Shown: positions 27,616-37,100 of the stretch, one piece after another | Layout: every line of letters starts with the position of its first letter | How positions within the stretch are numbered: the first letter of the stretch is position 1 | The notes under the pieces: model-generated | What the model was told of the DNA's origin: nothing | Database searches by the model: none | The model's input: the letters and a program-made list of their open reading frames with translations, nothing else | Origin: Roseiarcus sp963782255 | GTDB taxonomy: Bacteria > Pseudomonadota > Alphaproteobacteria > Rhizobiales > Beijerinckiaceae | DNA length: 64,000 bases | NCBI GenBank assembly: GCA_963782255.1 | Contig: CAWAIS010000001.1 | Location: forward strand, 558,001 to 622,000 | Direction of reading: 5' to 3' | Made by a program: the position numbers and the translations under genes

Positions 27616-28431
27616 CTATTTGCCCACGCTCGCTTCCTTCCCCTCGTCTGCTTTCATCAGGTTATCGTAGACAAGCTGGAACGCATCGGGCCCGACGCTC
27701 ACTTCGCCCCGGAACGGGTTGTCGAGAGCCGCGATCAGAAAGATCACGATCCCAAGAAACAATGCGAGGACGCCTCCGAGAACGAGATGAACGTGAATCT
27801 CCATATCGAACATCCAGATCAGGATGATGTTGAGCGCAGCGCCGAGCCCGACAACCCACCACAAGACGGCAGGTATCCCGGTCGTGACGTTGGCGAGTCG
27901 CTCGCGTCGGATCTCGAGGAAAGCATTGAACTCGTGCAGCGCCTCGGCGATGATGATCTCCTCGCTCCGGCCCTGCGGCTTGAATGTCATCAAGGCGTTC
28001 GCGAGAGCGGTTTCCGCTCTGCCTCCGCCTGTTGGAACGATTCCCTTTCGCTGTTCCGGCCACGCCTTTTCGATAACGAAGCGCGTGTACTCGCGAAGCT
28101 CCCTCTGAAGGACGCTGTTGATCGGCTCGGGAAAACCTTCCGCATCACGATAAAGCGAGGCGACATCCGACGCCTCTTTGTCCACCAGATCGGACACCGA
28201 CGAGAAGTTCTGGTACGCGGCGACTGCCAGTAGGCCGAGAAGAAGGCCATAGAGAACCGAGAAGCCTGAGAACGCGAAGCCGACCATGTCGTTGGCGCTT
28301 CGCTTGCCGTGGATCCAGGAGCGGACCAAAGGCCGGAATACGATAATTCCGAGCCAGGTGACGCCGACAAAGACCGCGGCGAACAGGACGCCGATCGTTG
28401 CGCTCGGGTAATCGTAGATCCAAAGGAACAT
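27616..28431 (-). CDS. DUF4239 (bestrophin-like) membrane protein
   Basis: 271 residues, four membrane helices: two at the N-terminus (SATIGVLFAAVFVGVTWLGI, DMVGFAFSGFSVLYGLLLGL) and two near the C-terminus (VLWWVVGLGAALNIILIWMF, LVLGGVLALFLGIVIFLIAA), separated by a soluble helical loop with VDKEASDVASLYRDAEGFPE and ELREYTRFVIEKAWPEQRKG. This is the DUF4239 layout, described as bestrophin-like; a channel role is only suggested. Convergent with the nSTAND gene, 121 bp apart. It may belong to the same accessory module or be a bystander. Confidence 0.75.
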   Translation of the reverse strand: MFLWIYDYPSATIGVLFAAVFVGVTWLGIIVFRPLVRSWIHGKRSANDMVGFAFSGFSVLYGLLLGLLAVAAYQNFSSVSDLVDKEASDVASLYRDAEGFPEPINSVLQRELREYTRFVIEKAWPEQRKGIVPTGGGRAETALANALMTFKPQGRSEEIIIAEALHEFNAFLEIRRERLANVTTGIPAVLWWVVGLGAALNIILIWMFDMEIHVHLVLGGVLALFLGIVIFLIAALDNPFRGEVSVGPDAFQLVYDNLMKADEGKEASVGK

Positions 28432-28586
28432 GCGGCCAGCCTCCCGCGCGGCGAAACTAACAGGTGGATTGGAATTTTAGAAAGCAGATAAAGCCATGCC
28501 GGGGCTAGTTGTGGGCTTTCAAGGAGGTTGTCCATTCGGATTGGACCGAGAACGCTGATGTCACCAACGTCAGTGATTCGGACACC

Positions 28587-28724
28587 CACAAGAATGCGCC
28601 TCTGACGCCCAGAGGTCGAGAGATGATGGTTCGCGCGGTGGTGGATTGCGGGCTGTCCAAGGCCGCTGCGGCGCGCCAGTTCAACACGAAGCCGAAGACC
28701 GTCGCCAAATGGATCGAGCGGATC
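28587..28724 (+). pseudogene. IS481-family transposase, N-terminal fragment
   Basis: HKNAPLTPRGREMMVRAVVD, GLSKAAAARQFNTKPKTVAK and WIER are the leucine-zipper/helix-turn-helix N-terminus of IS481 transposases. The catalytic domain is absent. The reading passes straight into the nSTAND remnant, so recombination joined the two. Confidence 0.75.
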
Positions 28725-28997
28725 TGCAACTGGCGCTCGATTGGCGCGACATGAGCCAGCCGTGCCGGCTTCGCGGCCGCGATGAGTTTCCTGACGCAGA
28801 GCAGCAAGGCGAGGGAGGCGGAACGAGCGGAGCGACAGCAGCAGCGCCAGCGCGAGCTCGACGTCGAACGGGAAAAGCCGAGGCTCAGGCCCAATATGCA
28901 CGCCGCATGCGCTGGGCGGCCCTGGTAAGCGGCGCCCTAGCTTGGTTGCGGTGATCGCGGCGGGCGCCGCGGGTCGGGCTTTCCTCCGGGAGAGAGC
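28725..28997 (+). pseudogene. Remnant of a second nSTAND-WD40 gene
   Basis: The DNA matches the region around the coiled coil and membrane helix of the intact gene at 24870-25160: DLQLALDWRD, then GFAAAMSFLTQSSKAREAER, QRQRELDVEREKA, (frameshift) YARRMRWAALVSGALA and AGRAFLRERAAQ. At least two small frameshifts occur, and IS1182 copy 1 cuts the sequence after AAQ. The NTPase domain and all WD40 repeats are gone. It shows the system was once duplicated here. Confidence 0.75.
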
Positions 28998-30667
28998 TGC
29001 ACAAACCAAGCAGACCGTGCGAAAAGTCGGCGTGAGCGGATTCCTTCGAATCGGCGCGCGGGCTAGAATCGCGCATGACTCACATTGCCGGATTCGAGCG
29101 CGACCAGCTCCTGTTGCTGCCGGAGGCGGTGGACGATTACGTGGACGCTGGAAATCCGGTTCGGTTCATCGACGCCTTCGTTGACGGGCTGGACCTCGCG
29201 GCGGCGGGGTTCGCGCGAGTGACGGCGAAGGCGACGGGGCGTCCGGGGTATGCGCCCGGCGACCTGTTGAAGCTCTATATCTGCGGCTATCTGAACCGGG
29301 TCCGATCGAGCCGGCGGCTGGAGCGCGAAGCCCATCGCAACATCGAGGTCATCTGGCTTCTGCGCAGCCTCAGGCCCGACTTCAAGACCATCGCCGACTT
29401 TCGACGCGACAATCGCGCGGCGTTCCGCGCCGTGTTTCGTCAGTTCGTCCTGCTGTGTCGACGGCTCGACCTTTACGGCCGCGAGTTGCTCGCCGTCGAT
29501 GGAACTCGCATCAAGGCGGTCAACAACAAGGATCGCAACTTCACCCGCACTTCGTTGCGCGAGTTCATCCGCGCCGCCGATGAGAGGCTGAACGATTATC
29601 TCGCGCGGCTCGACGCGAGCGACATCGAAGACGGCGCGTCGGCCGGTGGGGCGCGCACGAAAAATCTCGCCGAGAAGATCGAGGCCTTGCGCAAGAAGCG
29701 CGGCCGTTACGAGGCGATGCTGGCCCAGCTTGACCGGACCGGCGAGGACCAGATCTCGCTGACCGATCCCGACAGCCGCGCCATGGCCGCGCATACGAAG
29801 ATCGGTGTGGGCTACAACGCGCAGGTCGCGGTCGACGCGAAGAACAAGATGATCGTCGAGCAGGCAGTGACCAACCAGGTCGTCGACATGGGACTGCTGA
29901 CGCAGACCGCCGAGCCGGCCCGCGAAATTCTCGGGGTCGAAACGATCGACGTCGTCGCCGATCGTGGCTACTTCAAAGTCGAGGACATCGAGGCCTGCGA
30001 GAAGGCCGGCTGCATTCCTCATGTCCCCAAGCCTCAACGAGGATCGTCGGTGCGCAAGGGTTTCTTCCGCAAGGACGAGTTCCGATACGATGCTGGGCGC
30101 GACGCCTACGTCTGCCCGGCCGGGCAGTTGCTGACGCCGATCCGCCGCGGCCGGCTGCGCGATCTCGAGAAGATCGATTACGGCGCCCCGAAGGCCTGTC
30201 GCGTTTGTCCGCTGCGCGCGCGATGCACAAACGACGTTCGCTCGGTGTCCCGTCTCGAAAATGAGGACGTCTCGATCGCATGGCCGAACGCCTCAAAGCG
30301 AGGCCGCACATTCTCGACCGTCGCCGCGAGGTCGTCGAGCATCCCTTCGGCAGCATCAAGCAATGGATGTATCAGGGCGCGTTCCTGATGCGCAGCCTCG
30401 AAAACGTGCGCGCCGAGTTTAGCCTGACCGCGCTCGTCTACAACTTGCGCCGCGCCCTCAATGTCATCGGCGTCGAGCCGATGGTAGCGGCGGTTCGGGG
30501 GTGAGCGGCGTACCCAATCCGCGCCTAAAGAGCCGACATGGGCGGCCACAGGATCGACACAGGCCTTGTCGCACCCGAAAAAAGTCGAAACCCCCGTCCG
30601 TCGCCGCCCGAGTGCGCAAAGCCGTGGGCGCAAGCAGTTTCCGCACGGTCTGCAAGATTTTTGCGCT
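28997..30667 (+). mobile_element. IS1182-family insertion sequence, copy 1
   Basis: Ends placed by comparison with copy 2: inner inverted repeats gcagaccgtgcg at 29010 and its complement ending at 30653, with a looser outer extension (tgcacaaaccaa / gcgcaaaaatctt), so limits are good to about 10 bp. Inserted into the nSTAND remnant. Opposite orientation to copy 2 at 49769-51440. Confidence 0.85.
29075..30504 (+). pseudogene. IS1182-family transposase with single-base frameshift
   Basis: Starts MTHIAGFERDQLLLLPEAVD and matches copy 2 almost residue for residue (Asp-containing LAVDGTRIKAVNNKDRNFTR, KIGVGYNAQVAVDAKNKMIV, VDVVADRGYF-like region VVADRGYFKVEDIEACEKAG). At about 30270, gaggacgtctcgatc lacks one base relative to gaggacgtgctcgatc of copy 2. 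The first frame stops at 30388, while the true C-terminus (DRMAERLKARPHILDRRREV to VEPMVAAVRG) continues in another frame to 30504. Inactive, or a sequencing indel. Confidence 0.88.
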
Positions 30668-30824
30668 GCGAATCGGCATCAATAAAATCGGTACGTTAGG
30701 CCGGTGCAGAAATCGGGTGCTAAAGGCCCGCAATCCCCCCTTTCGCGACATTCCCGTTCGGGTGGAAGTGTTAGACTTTGACCAACCCTGCCAACGGCTA
30801 ACGCGATAAGAGCGACAAGCAGGG

Positions 30825-31065
30825 TCAAGGCCGGCCGAGTCTTTCCGCGCCGCCGCCCCGGGTTGGGCCCTCGGTCGGGTCTTCGGCCTCGGTGAAGTCG
30901 CCGACCAGCGTCTCCGTGGTCAGGATCAGTGTCGCGACCGAGGCGACGTTGGCGAGCGCCGTCATGGTCACGCGGACCGGATCAACCACGCCGGCCTGGA
31001 ACATGTCCTGAAAATAGCCGACCGCCGCATTGTAGCCGGTTCCCTCCGGCATCTGGCCGGTCAGA
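30825..31065 (-). pseudogene. GroEL (chaperonin 60), C-terminal fragment
   Basis: GYNAAVGYFQDMFQAGVVDP, VRVTMTALANVASVATLILT and TETLVGDFTEAEDP correspond to the equatorial-domain C-terminus of GroEL. The Gly-Gly-Met tail is replaced by GGGAERLGRP. The remaining ~450 residues are absent. Confidence 0.75.
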
Positions 31066-31109
31066 GGCGGAGGATCGTCGTCGGCTTCCGACGATGGCGA
31101 CGCGGAGAG

Positions 31110-31437
31110 CTCCCTCGAAATCCATGCGACCCCGAAGACGACCAGACCATTTCGCCGCAGCGCGGTGAGCGGCGTTGAGCCAGGCGTCGAGCGCTTCGAC
31201 GGGATTAAGCTTGCGCCCGGTCGGCACGGCGATCTGATCGCCTTGCCCTTCCTGGTCGGTCTTCGACCGGCGGATGTGGAGCACAATTCCTTCTGGCACG
31301 CGCTCGACGTCGGCAAGTGTGAGCGCAACGAGCTCGCTGCGGCGCAACGCCGCGGCGAAGCCTACCCGGATCAGCGCCTTGTCGCGCTTGCCCGAAAGGT
31401 CATCGGGAATGCGCCTGACGAGCTTCGCCACGACCAT
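31110..31437 (-). pseudogene. Tyrosine recombinase/integrase fragment
   Basis: LSGKRDKALIRVGFAAALRR, SELVALTLADVERVPEGIVL, HIRRSKTDQEGQGDQIAVP and PVEALDAWLNAA are the start of the catalytic domain with the first catalytic Arg (ALRRSEL in place of the usual GLRRSEL). The His-x-x-Arg and Tyr boxes are missing and the frame runs into GroEL sequence. Its right end overlaps the start of the LOG gene on the other strand. Confidence 0.75.
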
Positions 31438-32264
31438 GGACTCGCCGACCTACCGCGTCGCGAGTGAGGATCTCGACTTTCTTGCCGGCGACCCGGTCCG
31501 CGGCCTGCGCCTGCAGATGGACTACCTCAAGCCCGAGCTCGCGCTCCGGGCGCACAAGGTCGAGCGGACGATCGTCGTGTTCGGCAGCGCGCGGATTTGC
31601 GAGCCGGCGGAGGCGCGCCGCAGGGTCGAGGCCGCGCGCAACGCCTTGGCCGACGATCCGGAGAACGCGAAGACCGCGCACCATGTGGCTGTCGCTGAGC
31701 GGGTTCTCGACAAGAGTTGCTATTACGAGGTCGCCCGCGAGTTCGGCCGTCTCGTCGGCGACGCCAACCGCGAGATGGCGGACGGGCAGATGCTGATCGT
31801 GACAGGGGGCGGCCCCGGCATCATGGAGGCAGCGAACCGAGGCGCATTCGACGCCAAGGCCAAGACAATCGGGCTCAACATCAGCCTGCCGCGTGAGCAG
31901 TTTGTGAACCCGTACGTTTCCCCGGACCTCGCCTTCACCTTCCACTATTTCGCGATTCGCAAGTTGCACTTCCTTCAGCGGGCGATGGCGCTCGTCGCTT
32001 TTCCGGGCGGCTTCGGCACGTTCGACGAACTGTTCGAGGTCCTTCGCGCTGACGCAAACGCGCAAGGTCAGACCGATGCCGATCGTTCTCGTCGGCGAGC
32101 GGTATTGGCGCGAGGCCGTGAATATGGACTTCCTGGCCCGCGAAGGCGTCATCGACGCCGAAGATCGCGACCTCTTCTGGTACGCCGAGACGGCGCAGGA
32201 GATCTGGGACGGCATCCAGAACTGGAAGCGCGCCAGCGCAGAACGTTACGGCGCGCTAGGCTGA
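31436..32264 (+). pseudogene. LOG-family protein (lysine decarboxylase-like), frameshifted
   Basis: ATG 31436 gives MDSPTYRVASEDLDFLAGDP. Family hallmarks: VVFGSARI, GGGPGIMEAANRGA and PGGFGTFDELFEVL, the latter two forming the active site of cytokinin-type nucleoside 5'-monophosphate phosphoribohydrolases. At about 32058 the frame shifts, and the true continuation LTQTRKVRPMPIVLVGERYW, RDLFWYAETAQEIWDGIQNW runs in another frame to 32264. Restoring one base gives an intact protein of about 275 residues. The long N-terminal extension is typical of the larger LOG subgroup. Confidence 0.82.
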
Positions 32265-32283
32265 GAAGACGCGGGCCGCGCAT

Positions 32284-32517
32284 ATGGCCAGGGCGGTGCA
32301 GGCCAATCCGCGATTCAGCGTACTTTATGCCAGGCATGCCGCGGCGCTGGCCCTGGCGGGCCGCACCGAGGATTTAAACTCTGTCGCCAAACGTGTCTTG
32401 GAGCTGGAGCCGACCTTCCGCATCGAGCCTTGGGAGCACATTGCGCCCAAGTTCCTGCTGCCCGAGCTCGGGCGCCCGCTACTCGCCGGCCTACGCTAGG
32501 CGGGCCTGCCGGAGTAG
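32284..32517 (+). pseudogene. TPR C-terminal fragment of a cyclase-type protein
   Basis: ANPRFSVLYARHAAALALAG, RVLELEPTFRIEPWE and LGRPLLAGLR are the C-terminal end common to TPR proteins of the adenylate cyclase family. An in-frame tag at 32497-32499 interrupts the expected AGLR-x-AGLPE ending, which finishes at the tag at 32515. No upstream domain is present. Confidence 0.55.
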
Positions 32518-32880
32518 GCGCGCGGTCTCGCCCGGCGCGCGATGTTCGTGAGCAAGACTGCGCCGCCGTCCTCCGCAACGGCGTTCGGCCATCGCCGTAT
32601 GGAAGCGCTTCCTCATCGCGACCGGCCTTTTTCTCCTGGCGGAGCAGCAGGTCGAATACGGACGGCAAGCTCGGTCAGTTTGTCAGCGCGCCGATTTTTG
32701 CGCCCGAACCCTTTAAAAAGCGTCGCCATAGCCGTAGTGAACGCGCTGAAGCTCCGGGATTCCGGCGTCGGCGCTGCGATTTTGAGCGGAACATGCTATT
32801 GATGTGAGCAACGTCAGAGCGCGGAATCCGCCGCCCGCCGAACGGTGCCAAATGCCGGGCGGGGTTTCGGGGAGGAAAGA
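32518..32880. other. Intergenic stretch upstream of cstA
   Basis: About 360 bp without a recognisable gene. It should contain the cstA promoter. The ribosome binding site of cstA (ggggagg) is at 32869-32875. Confidence 0.45.
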
Positions 32881-34935
32881 ATGAACTTGCGCGAAAAGCT
32901 GATCTGGACGGCGGTGGCCATCTTGGGAGCGATTTCATTCGGCGTTGTCGCGCTGACCCGAGGGGAGCCCGTGAACGCCGCCTGGCTCGTGGCGGCGTCT
33001 GTCTGCATCTATTTCATCGCCTACCGGTTCTATGCGCGCTTCATCGCCGCCCAGGCGTATGGCGTGGACGCGAAGCGGGCGACCCCGGCCTATCGCCATA
33101 ACGACGGGCTCGATTACGTCCCGACGAACCGCTACGTCCTGTTCGGACACCATTTCGCTGCGATCGCCGGCGCCGGGCCGCTGGTCGGGCCGGTGTTGGC
33201 GGCGCAGATGGGCTACCTTCCAGGGACGCTGTGGATCCTGGCGGGCGTCGTCTTCGCCGGCGCGGTGCAGGACATGACGGTGCTGTTCCTGTCCGTTCGG
33301 CGAGACGGCAAATCGCTCGGCGACATGATCCGGTCCGAGATGGGGCCGGTCGCCGGCAGCGTCGCCGGGATTGGCGTGCTTTTGATCTGCGTCATCATCC
33401 TGGCCGTATTGGCGCTGGTGGTGGTCAACGCGTTGAAAGGCAGCCCGTGGGGCGCCTTCACGGTGTTCTGCACCCTACCGATTGCAGTGATCATGGGTCT
33501 CTACAGTCGCTTCATCCGCCCGGGCCGAATCGGCGAGATGTCGCTGATCGGCGCCGCGCTTTTGCTGGCGGCGCTGGTTTACGGGCGAACAGTGTCAGAG
33601 ACGCCCGCGCTGGCGGCCTGGTTCAACCTGAGCGGGCCGGAGCTGGCGCTGATCGTGATCGGCTACGGCTTCGTCGCCTCGGTGCTGCCGGTTTGGCTGG
33701 TGCTGGCGCCGCGCGATTATTTGTCGACGTTCCTAAAGGTCGGCACCATTCTGCTGCTGGCGATCGGCATCGTCATCGTGCGGCCCGATCTGCAGATGCC
33801 GGCGCTGACCAGGTTCATCGACGGCTCCGGCCCGGTCTGGGCTGGCAGCCTGTTCCCGTTCCTCTTCATCACGATCGCCTGCGGCTCTGTGTCCGGGTGG
33901 CATGCGTTGATCGCCTCGGGCACCACGCCAAAAATGATCGAGAACGAGAGTCAGATCCAATTCATTGGCTATGGCGGCATGCTGATGGAATCGTTCGTCG
34001 CCATCATGGCGCTGATTGCGGCCTCGGTGATCCACCCCGGCGTCTACTTCGCGATGAACAGCCCAGCGGGCCTGATCGGGGCCGATCCCGCGCGCGCCGC
34101 CGAGGTGATCTCCGGCTGGGGTTTCGCCGTGACGCCGGACGTCCTCACGCAGGTCGCCCATGACGTCGGCGAGTCCTCCATCATGTCGCGCACCGGCGGC
34201 GCGCCGACCCTGGCCGTTGGCATGGCGAGCATCTTGTCCGGCTTCCTCGGCGGCCCGGCCCTGGCGGGCATCTGGTATCATTTCGCCATCTTGTTTGAGG
34301 CGCTTTTCATTCTGACCACGGTCGACGCCGGCACTCGGGTCTGTCGGTTCATGATCCAAGACCTGATCGGCAACGTGGTTTCCGCCTTCAAAGCGACCGA
34401 ATCCTGGACGAACAACGTGATCGGCTCGGCGCTGTCGTGCGTGCTCTGGGGCTATTTCCTGTATCAGGGGGTCATCGACCCGCTCGGCGGCATCTGGACA
34501 ATGTGGCCGCTGTTCGGCACCGCGAACCAGATGTTGGCGGCGATCGCTCTCATCCTGTGCACGGTGGTCCTGTTCAAGATGAAGCGCGAGAGGTTCGCCT
34601 GGGTGACGATTGTCCCGACCATATGGCTGGTGGTCTGCACTGTAACCGCGGGGCTGGAGAAGGTAGCCAGTCCCGACGCGCAGGTGGGCTTTGTGAGCCA
34701 TGCTTTGCGGTTTGGCGACGCCGCTTCAGCCGGACAGATTCTTGCGCCGGCGAAGACCCTGAACGAGATGGGCCGCATCGTCTTTAACGATTATATCGAC
34801 GCCGCATTGGCGGCGCTGTTCGTCGCCATCGTGATTTCCGTGGTCGTCTACGGCGTCATCGAAGCCCGTAAAGCGTTGCGCAGCGTGAAGAGCACCGCCG
34901 TCGAGATCGGCGGCGTGGCGGTTGCGGCGGAGTAA
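32881..34935 (+). CDS. cstA: CstA-family carbon starvation protein (pyruvate/peptide transporter)
   Basis: 684 residues from ATG 32881, chosen because ggggagg lies 6 bases upstream; an earlier in-frame start at 32845 has no such site. About 16-18 membrane helices, for example LIWTAVAILGAISFGVVAL, AAIAGAGPLVGPVLAAQMGY, TLWILAGVVFAGAVQDMTVL and LFPFLFITIACGSVSGWHAL. The GHHFAAIAGAGPLVGP and CGSVSGWHALIASGTTPKM segments are hallmarks. E. coli homologues CstA and BtsT import pyruvate or peptides when carbon is scarce. Followed 5 bp later by its usual small partner. Intact. Confidence 0.95.
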   Translation: MNLREKLIWTAVAILGAISFGVVALTRGEPVNAAWLVAASVCIYFIAYRFYARFIAAQAYGVDAKRATPAYRHNDGLDYVPTNRYVLFGHHFAAIAGAGPLVGPVLAAQMGYLPGTLWILAGVVFAGAVQDMTVLFLSVRRDGKSLGDMIRSEMGPVAGSVAGIGVLLICVIILAVLALVVVNALKGSPWGAFTVFCTLPIAVIMGLYSRFIRPGRIGEMSLIGAALLLAALVYGRTVSETPALAAWFNLSGPELALIVIGYGFVASVLPVWLVLAPRDYLSTFLKVGTILLLAIGIVIVRPDLQMPALTRFIDGSGPVWAGSLFPFLFITIACGSVSGWHALIASGTTPKMIENESQIQFIGYGGMLMESFVAIMALIAASVIHPGVYFAMNSPAGLIGADPARAAEVISGWGFAVTPDVLTQVAHDVGESSIMSRTGGAPTLAVGMASILSGFLGGPALAGIWYHFAILFEALFILTTVDAGTRVCRFMIQDLIGNVVSAFKATESWTNNVIGSALSCVLWGYFLYQGVIDPLGGIWTMWPLFGTANQMLAAIALILCTVVLFKMKRERFAWVTIVPTIWLVVCTVTAGLEKVASPDAQVGFVSHALRFGDAASAGQILAPAKTLNEMGRIVFNDYIDAALAALFVAIVISVVVYGVIEARKALRSVKSTAVEIGGVAVAAE

Positions 34936-34940
34936 GGGAA

Positions 34941-35147
34941 ATGCTGAACGCCCGCACCAAGTACGTCTGCGAGATGGTCGCACAGACCGCCCGTCTGATG
35001 GTCGGCATGCCGGATTACGAAACTTACGTCGCGCATCGGCGGACCAATCATCCGGGCCTGCCGGTGATGACGTACGAGGAGTTCTTCCGGGAGCGCCAGG
35101 AGGCCCGTTACGCCGTCGGCAAGGGGCGGTTCCGCGGCTGCTGCTGA
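34941..35147 (+). CDS. YbdD/YjiX-family small protein
   Basis: 68 residues, MLNARTKYVCEMVAQTARLM, then VGMPDYETYVAHRRTNHPG and an end rich in Arg, Gly and Cys (GRFRGCC). This is the short cytoplasmic protein regularly encoded directly after cstA/btsT and needed for full transporter activity in enterobacteria. The 5-bp spacing to cstA and the ribosome binding site aaggga support a bicistronic operon. Confidence 0.9.
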   Translation: MLNARTKYVCEMVAQTARLMVGMPDYETYVAHRRTNHPGLPVMTYEEFFRERQEARYAVGKGRFRGCC

Positions 35148-35298
35148 GGCCCAGGCGCCATTGGGCGTTCTTCTTGTTTGTGCGCCTCGGATCGCTGATC
35201 GCGACCGTGAACCATCCCGAAAGCCCTTGCTTTTGTCCCACGACGCCGGGTCGCCCCGCGCCGGGTTGCGTTCCGTACCGGGACCGGCGGAGAAGGGC
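35148..35298. other. Short intergenic region after cstA-ybdD
   Basis: 150 bp between the operon and the IS110-B end. No gene. No clear hairpin terminator was picked out. Confidence 0.3.
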
Positions 35299-35572
35299 AT
35301 GTCTGGACGGCGCCCCGTGGTCAAGGGTTTGGTTGAGGCTTTGCGAACGTATCGGGTGCGGTCATGTCTTCGGCCTGTTTGCGCGGGAAACGAATGTCCC
35401 GCTGGCCCTGATGCTGGTCCGCATGGCTCTTCGCCCAATCAGCAAAACGCGCTCGTTACGGCGCTGCCGTTCCCTCGGGCTTCCGAGCCTTCCGTTGGTT
35501 CACATCGCTTCGCCGTCGCCCTCGATGCGGATCGCCTTGCGGCGAAACCTCGTTCCGGCTGACCTTGTTGGT
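35299..35572 (-). ncRNA. Candidate IS110-B guide RNA
   Basis: 3' noncoding region homologous to that of copies 1-3: the shared block ggtcatgtcttcggcc and, further in, ctggccctgatg. The plus-strand word atcagcaaa at 35438-35446 recurs at 36726-36734 across the opposite end of the element, as expected for a left target guide reading the same strand as the flank. A right-guide match as clear as in copies 1-3 was not found. Confidence 0.5.
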
Positions 35573-36646
35573 TCAGGCCGCGACTGGACGGTCGTCGTAA
35601 TGGCCGCCTTTGGTCGCGAGCGCATAGACGATCCGCGCCAGCTTGTTGGCGAGCGCCACCGCGGTCAGCTTGAACTTGTACTTGACGGTCTTGCGCTCGA
35701 GCATTCCGCTCGCCCAGCGGCGCAGGGCGTCGCTATGCCCTTTGCGGGCGGCGAGCGCAGAGCAGGCGCCCACGACCAGAAGCTTGCGCAAGTAGCGGTC
35801 GCCCATCTTGGTGATGCGCCCTAGCCGCGGCTTGCCACCGCTCGAATGCTCACGCGGGGTCAGGCCGAGGAAGGCGGCGAACTCCCGTCCGCTGGAAAAC
35901 GCGCCGAAGTCCTGGACCGTGGCGAGGAGCGCCATGGCGGTGACCGGGCCGATCCCGGGAATGGTCATCAGCCGCCTCGCGGTCTCGTCGGCCTTGGCGG
36001 AGGCTTCAAGCTCCCTGTCGATCGTCTCGATGGCTTCGTCGAGCGCGTCAATCTGCCGGACGAGAGGAGCGAGGGCGAGGCGCACGCAGTCGGGAACCAC
36101 GATCTCGCCGTTCTCATCGACGCCGCCGTCGACCAGCTCCTTGAGCGCATACGCGTTCGGAGCCCCCTGCGCGGCGACAACGCCGATCTCCGACAGATGG
36201 CCGCGCAGGGCGTTGAGCGCCGCCGTGCGCTGCCCGACCAACAACTCGCGGACGCGATGGCGCATCAGCGCGGCCTGGTTCTCGAAAGAGCGCACCGGAA
36301 CGAAGCGCTGGCCCGGCCGCCCTTCCGCCTCGCAGATCGCCGCCGCGTCGACTGCGTCGCTCTTGTTGCGCCGGACATAGGGCTTCACGTGCGCCGGCGG
36401 AATGAGCTTCACCGTGAAGCCGAGCGCCTGCAACTGCCGCCCCCAGTGATGCGCAGAGGAACAGGCCTCCATCGCCACCACGCACCGCGGAAGCGCGTCG
36501 AAAAACTTCAAAAGCGTTCGACGATTGACCGAGCGAGCAATGACAACCTTACCCGTCGCATCGACCGCGTGGACCCGGAAGACCCTCTTGGCCAGATCAA
36601 GCCCGACGCGCGTGACACCCGATGTATCGATGATAGACTTGCCCAC
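35573..36646 (-). CDS. IS110-family transposase B
   Basis: 357 residues starting MGKSIIDTSGVTRVGLDLAK. DEDD domain signatures RRNKSDAVDAAAICEAEGRP and FENQAALMRHRVRELL; Tnp2 domain IPGIGPVTAMALLATVQDFG and FAAFLGLTPREHSSGGKPRL with the expected nucleophilic Ser. Compared with copy 1 it has an insert (GGVDENGEIVVPDCVRLAL). Intact and probably active in principle. Confidence 0.92.
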   Translation of the reverse strand: MGKSIIDTSGVTRVGLDLAKRVFRVHAVDATGKVVIARSVNRRTLLKFFDALPRCVVAMEACSSAHHWGRQLQALGFTVKLIPPAHVKPYVRRNKSDAVDAAAICEAEGRPGQRFVPVRSFENQAALMRHRVRELLVGQRTAALNALRGHLSEIGVVAAQGAPNAYALKELVDGGVDENGEIVVPDCVRLALAPLVRQIDALDEAIETIDRELEASAKADETARRLMTIPGIGPVTAMALLATVQDFGAFSSGREFAAFLGLTPREHSSGGKPRLGRITKMGDRYLRKLLVVGACSALAARKGHSDALRRWASGMLERKTVKYKFKLTAVALANKLARIVYALATKGGHYDDRPVAA

Positions 36647-36734
36647 GGACGGCCTCCCTTCCAGATGGCGCTCTAAACGACGACCATCTTGGCACGCTTG
36701 ATGCCGTTCGGGGCGCCGTCCACCCCATCAGCAA

Positions 36735-37100
36735 AGAGTAGGATATGAGCCGTCCGCAGAGCCGATGATCAATGACCGGTATTTGCGCACAGCAGTCGTC
36801 CGCGTCGTCTTCCCACGGATCCCCCGGTTGCGACACCGCTCGCGCATGCGCGGAATTGGCGCTCACGACCGATTGTGGTCTCTACTGAGTCAGGATGCAG
36901 CTCGGTTTTGAGCATTACGACGCTTCGGGGCGCGTGTGTTCTCTGCGTGCGCGATCTCTTCGATCCTACCGCCGGCCTCCATTATGGGCGCGTCGTCAAG
37001 CGGACAGGCGACGGCGCGTTCACAACCAAGCGTGCTCGCACCAAGCTCGCACGCGCTTACCCCGACACAGCCAAAAAGTCATAAACACTGTGCAGAGGTA
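36735..37100. other. Mostly noncoding stretch with a nucleotide-cyclase scrap
   Basis: At 36951-37020 the plus strand encodes DLFDPTAGLHYGRVVKRTGD and GAF, matching the class III cyclase core (usual form HxGRIVKxTGDG). Nothing before or after belongs to a cyclase. The rest shows no gene. Confidence 0.5.

Larger units (their letters stand above)
35299..36731 (-). mobile_element. IS110-family insertion sequence B (divergent from copies 1-3)
   Basis: Same architecture as copies 1-3 but clearly different in sequence. The noncoding end reads catgtctggacggcgcc at 35298-35314 (copies 2/3: catgtctggacgtcgcc) and the transposase-side end reads ccgtccaccccatcag near 36731. Noncoding: about 274 bp 3' of the transposase, about 85 bp 5'. 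Confidence 0.8.
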
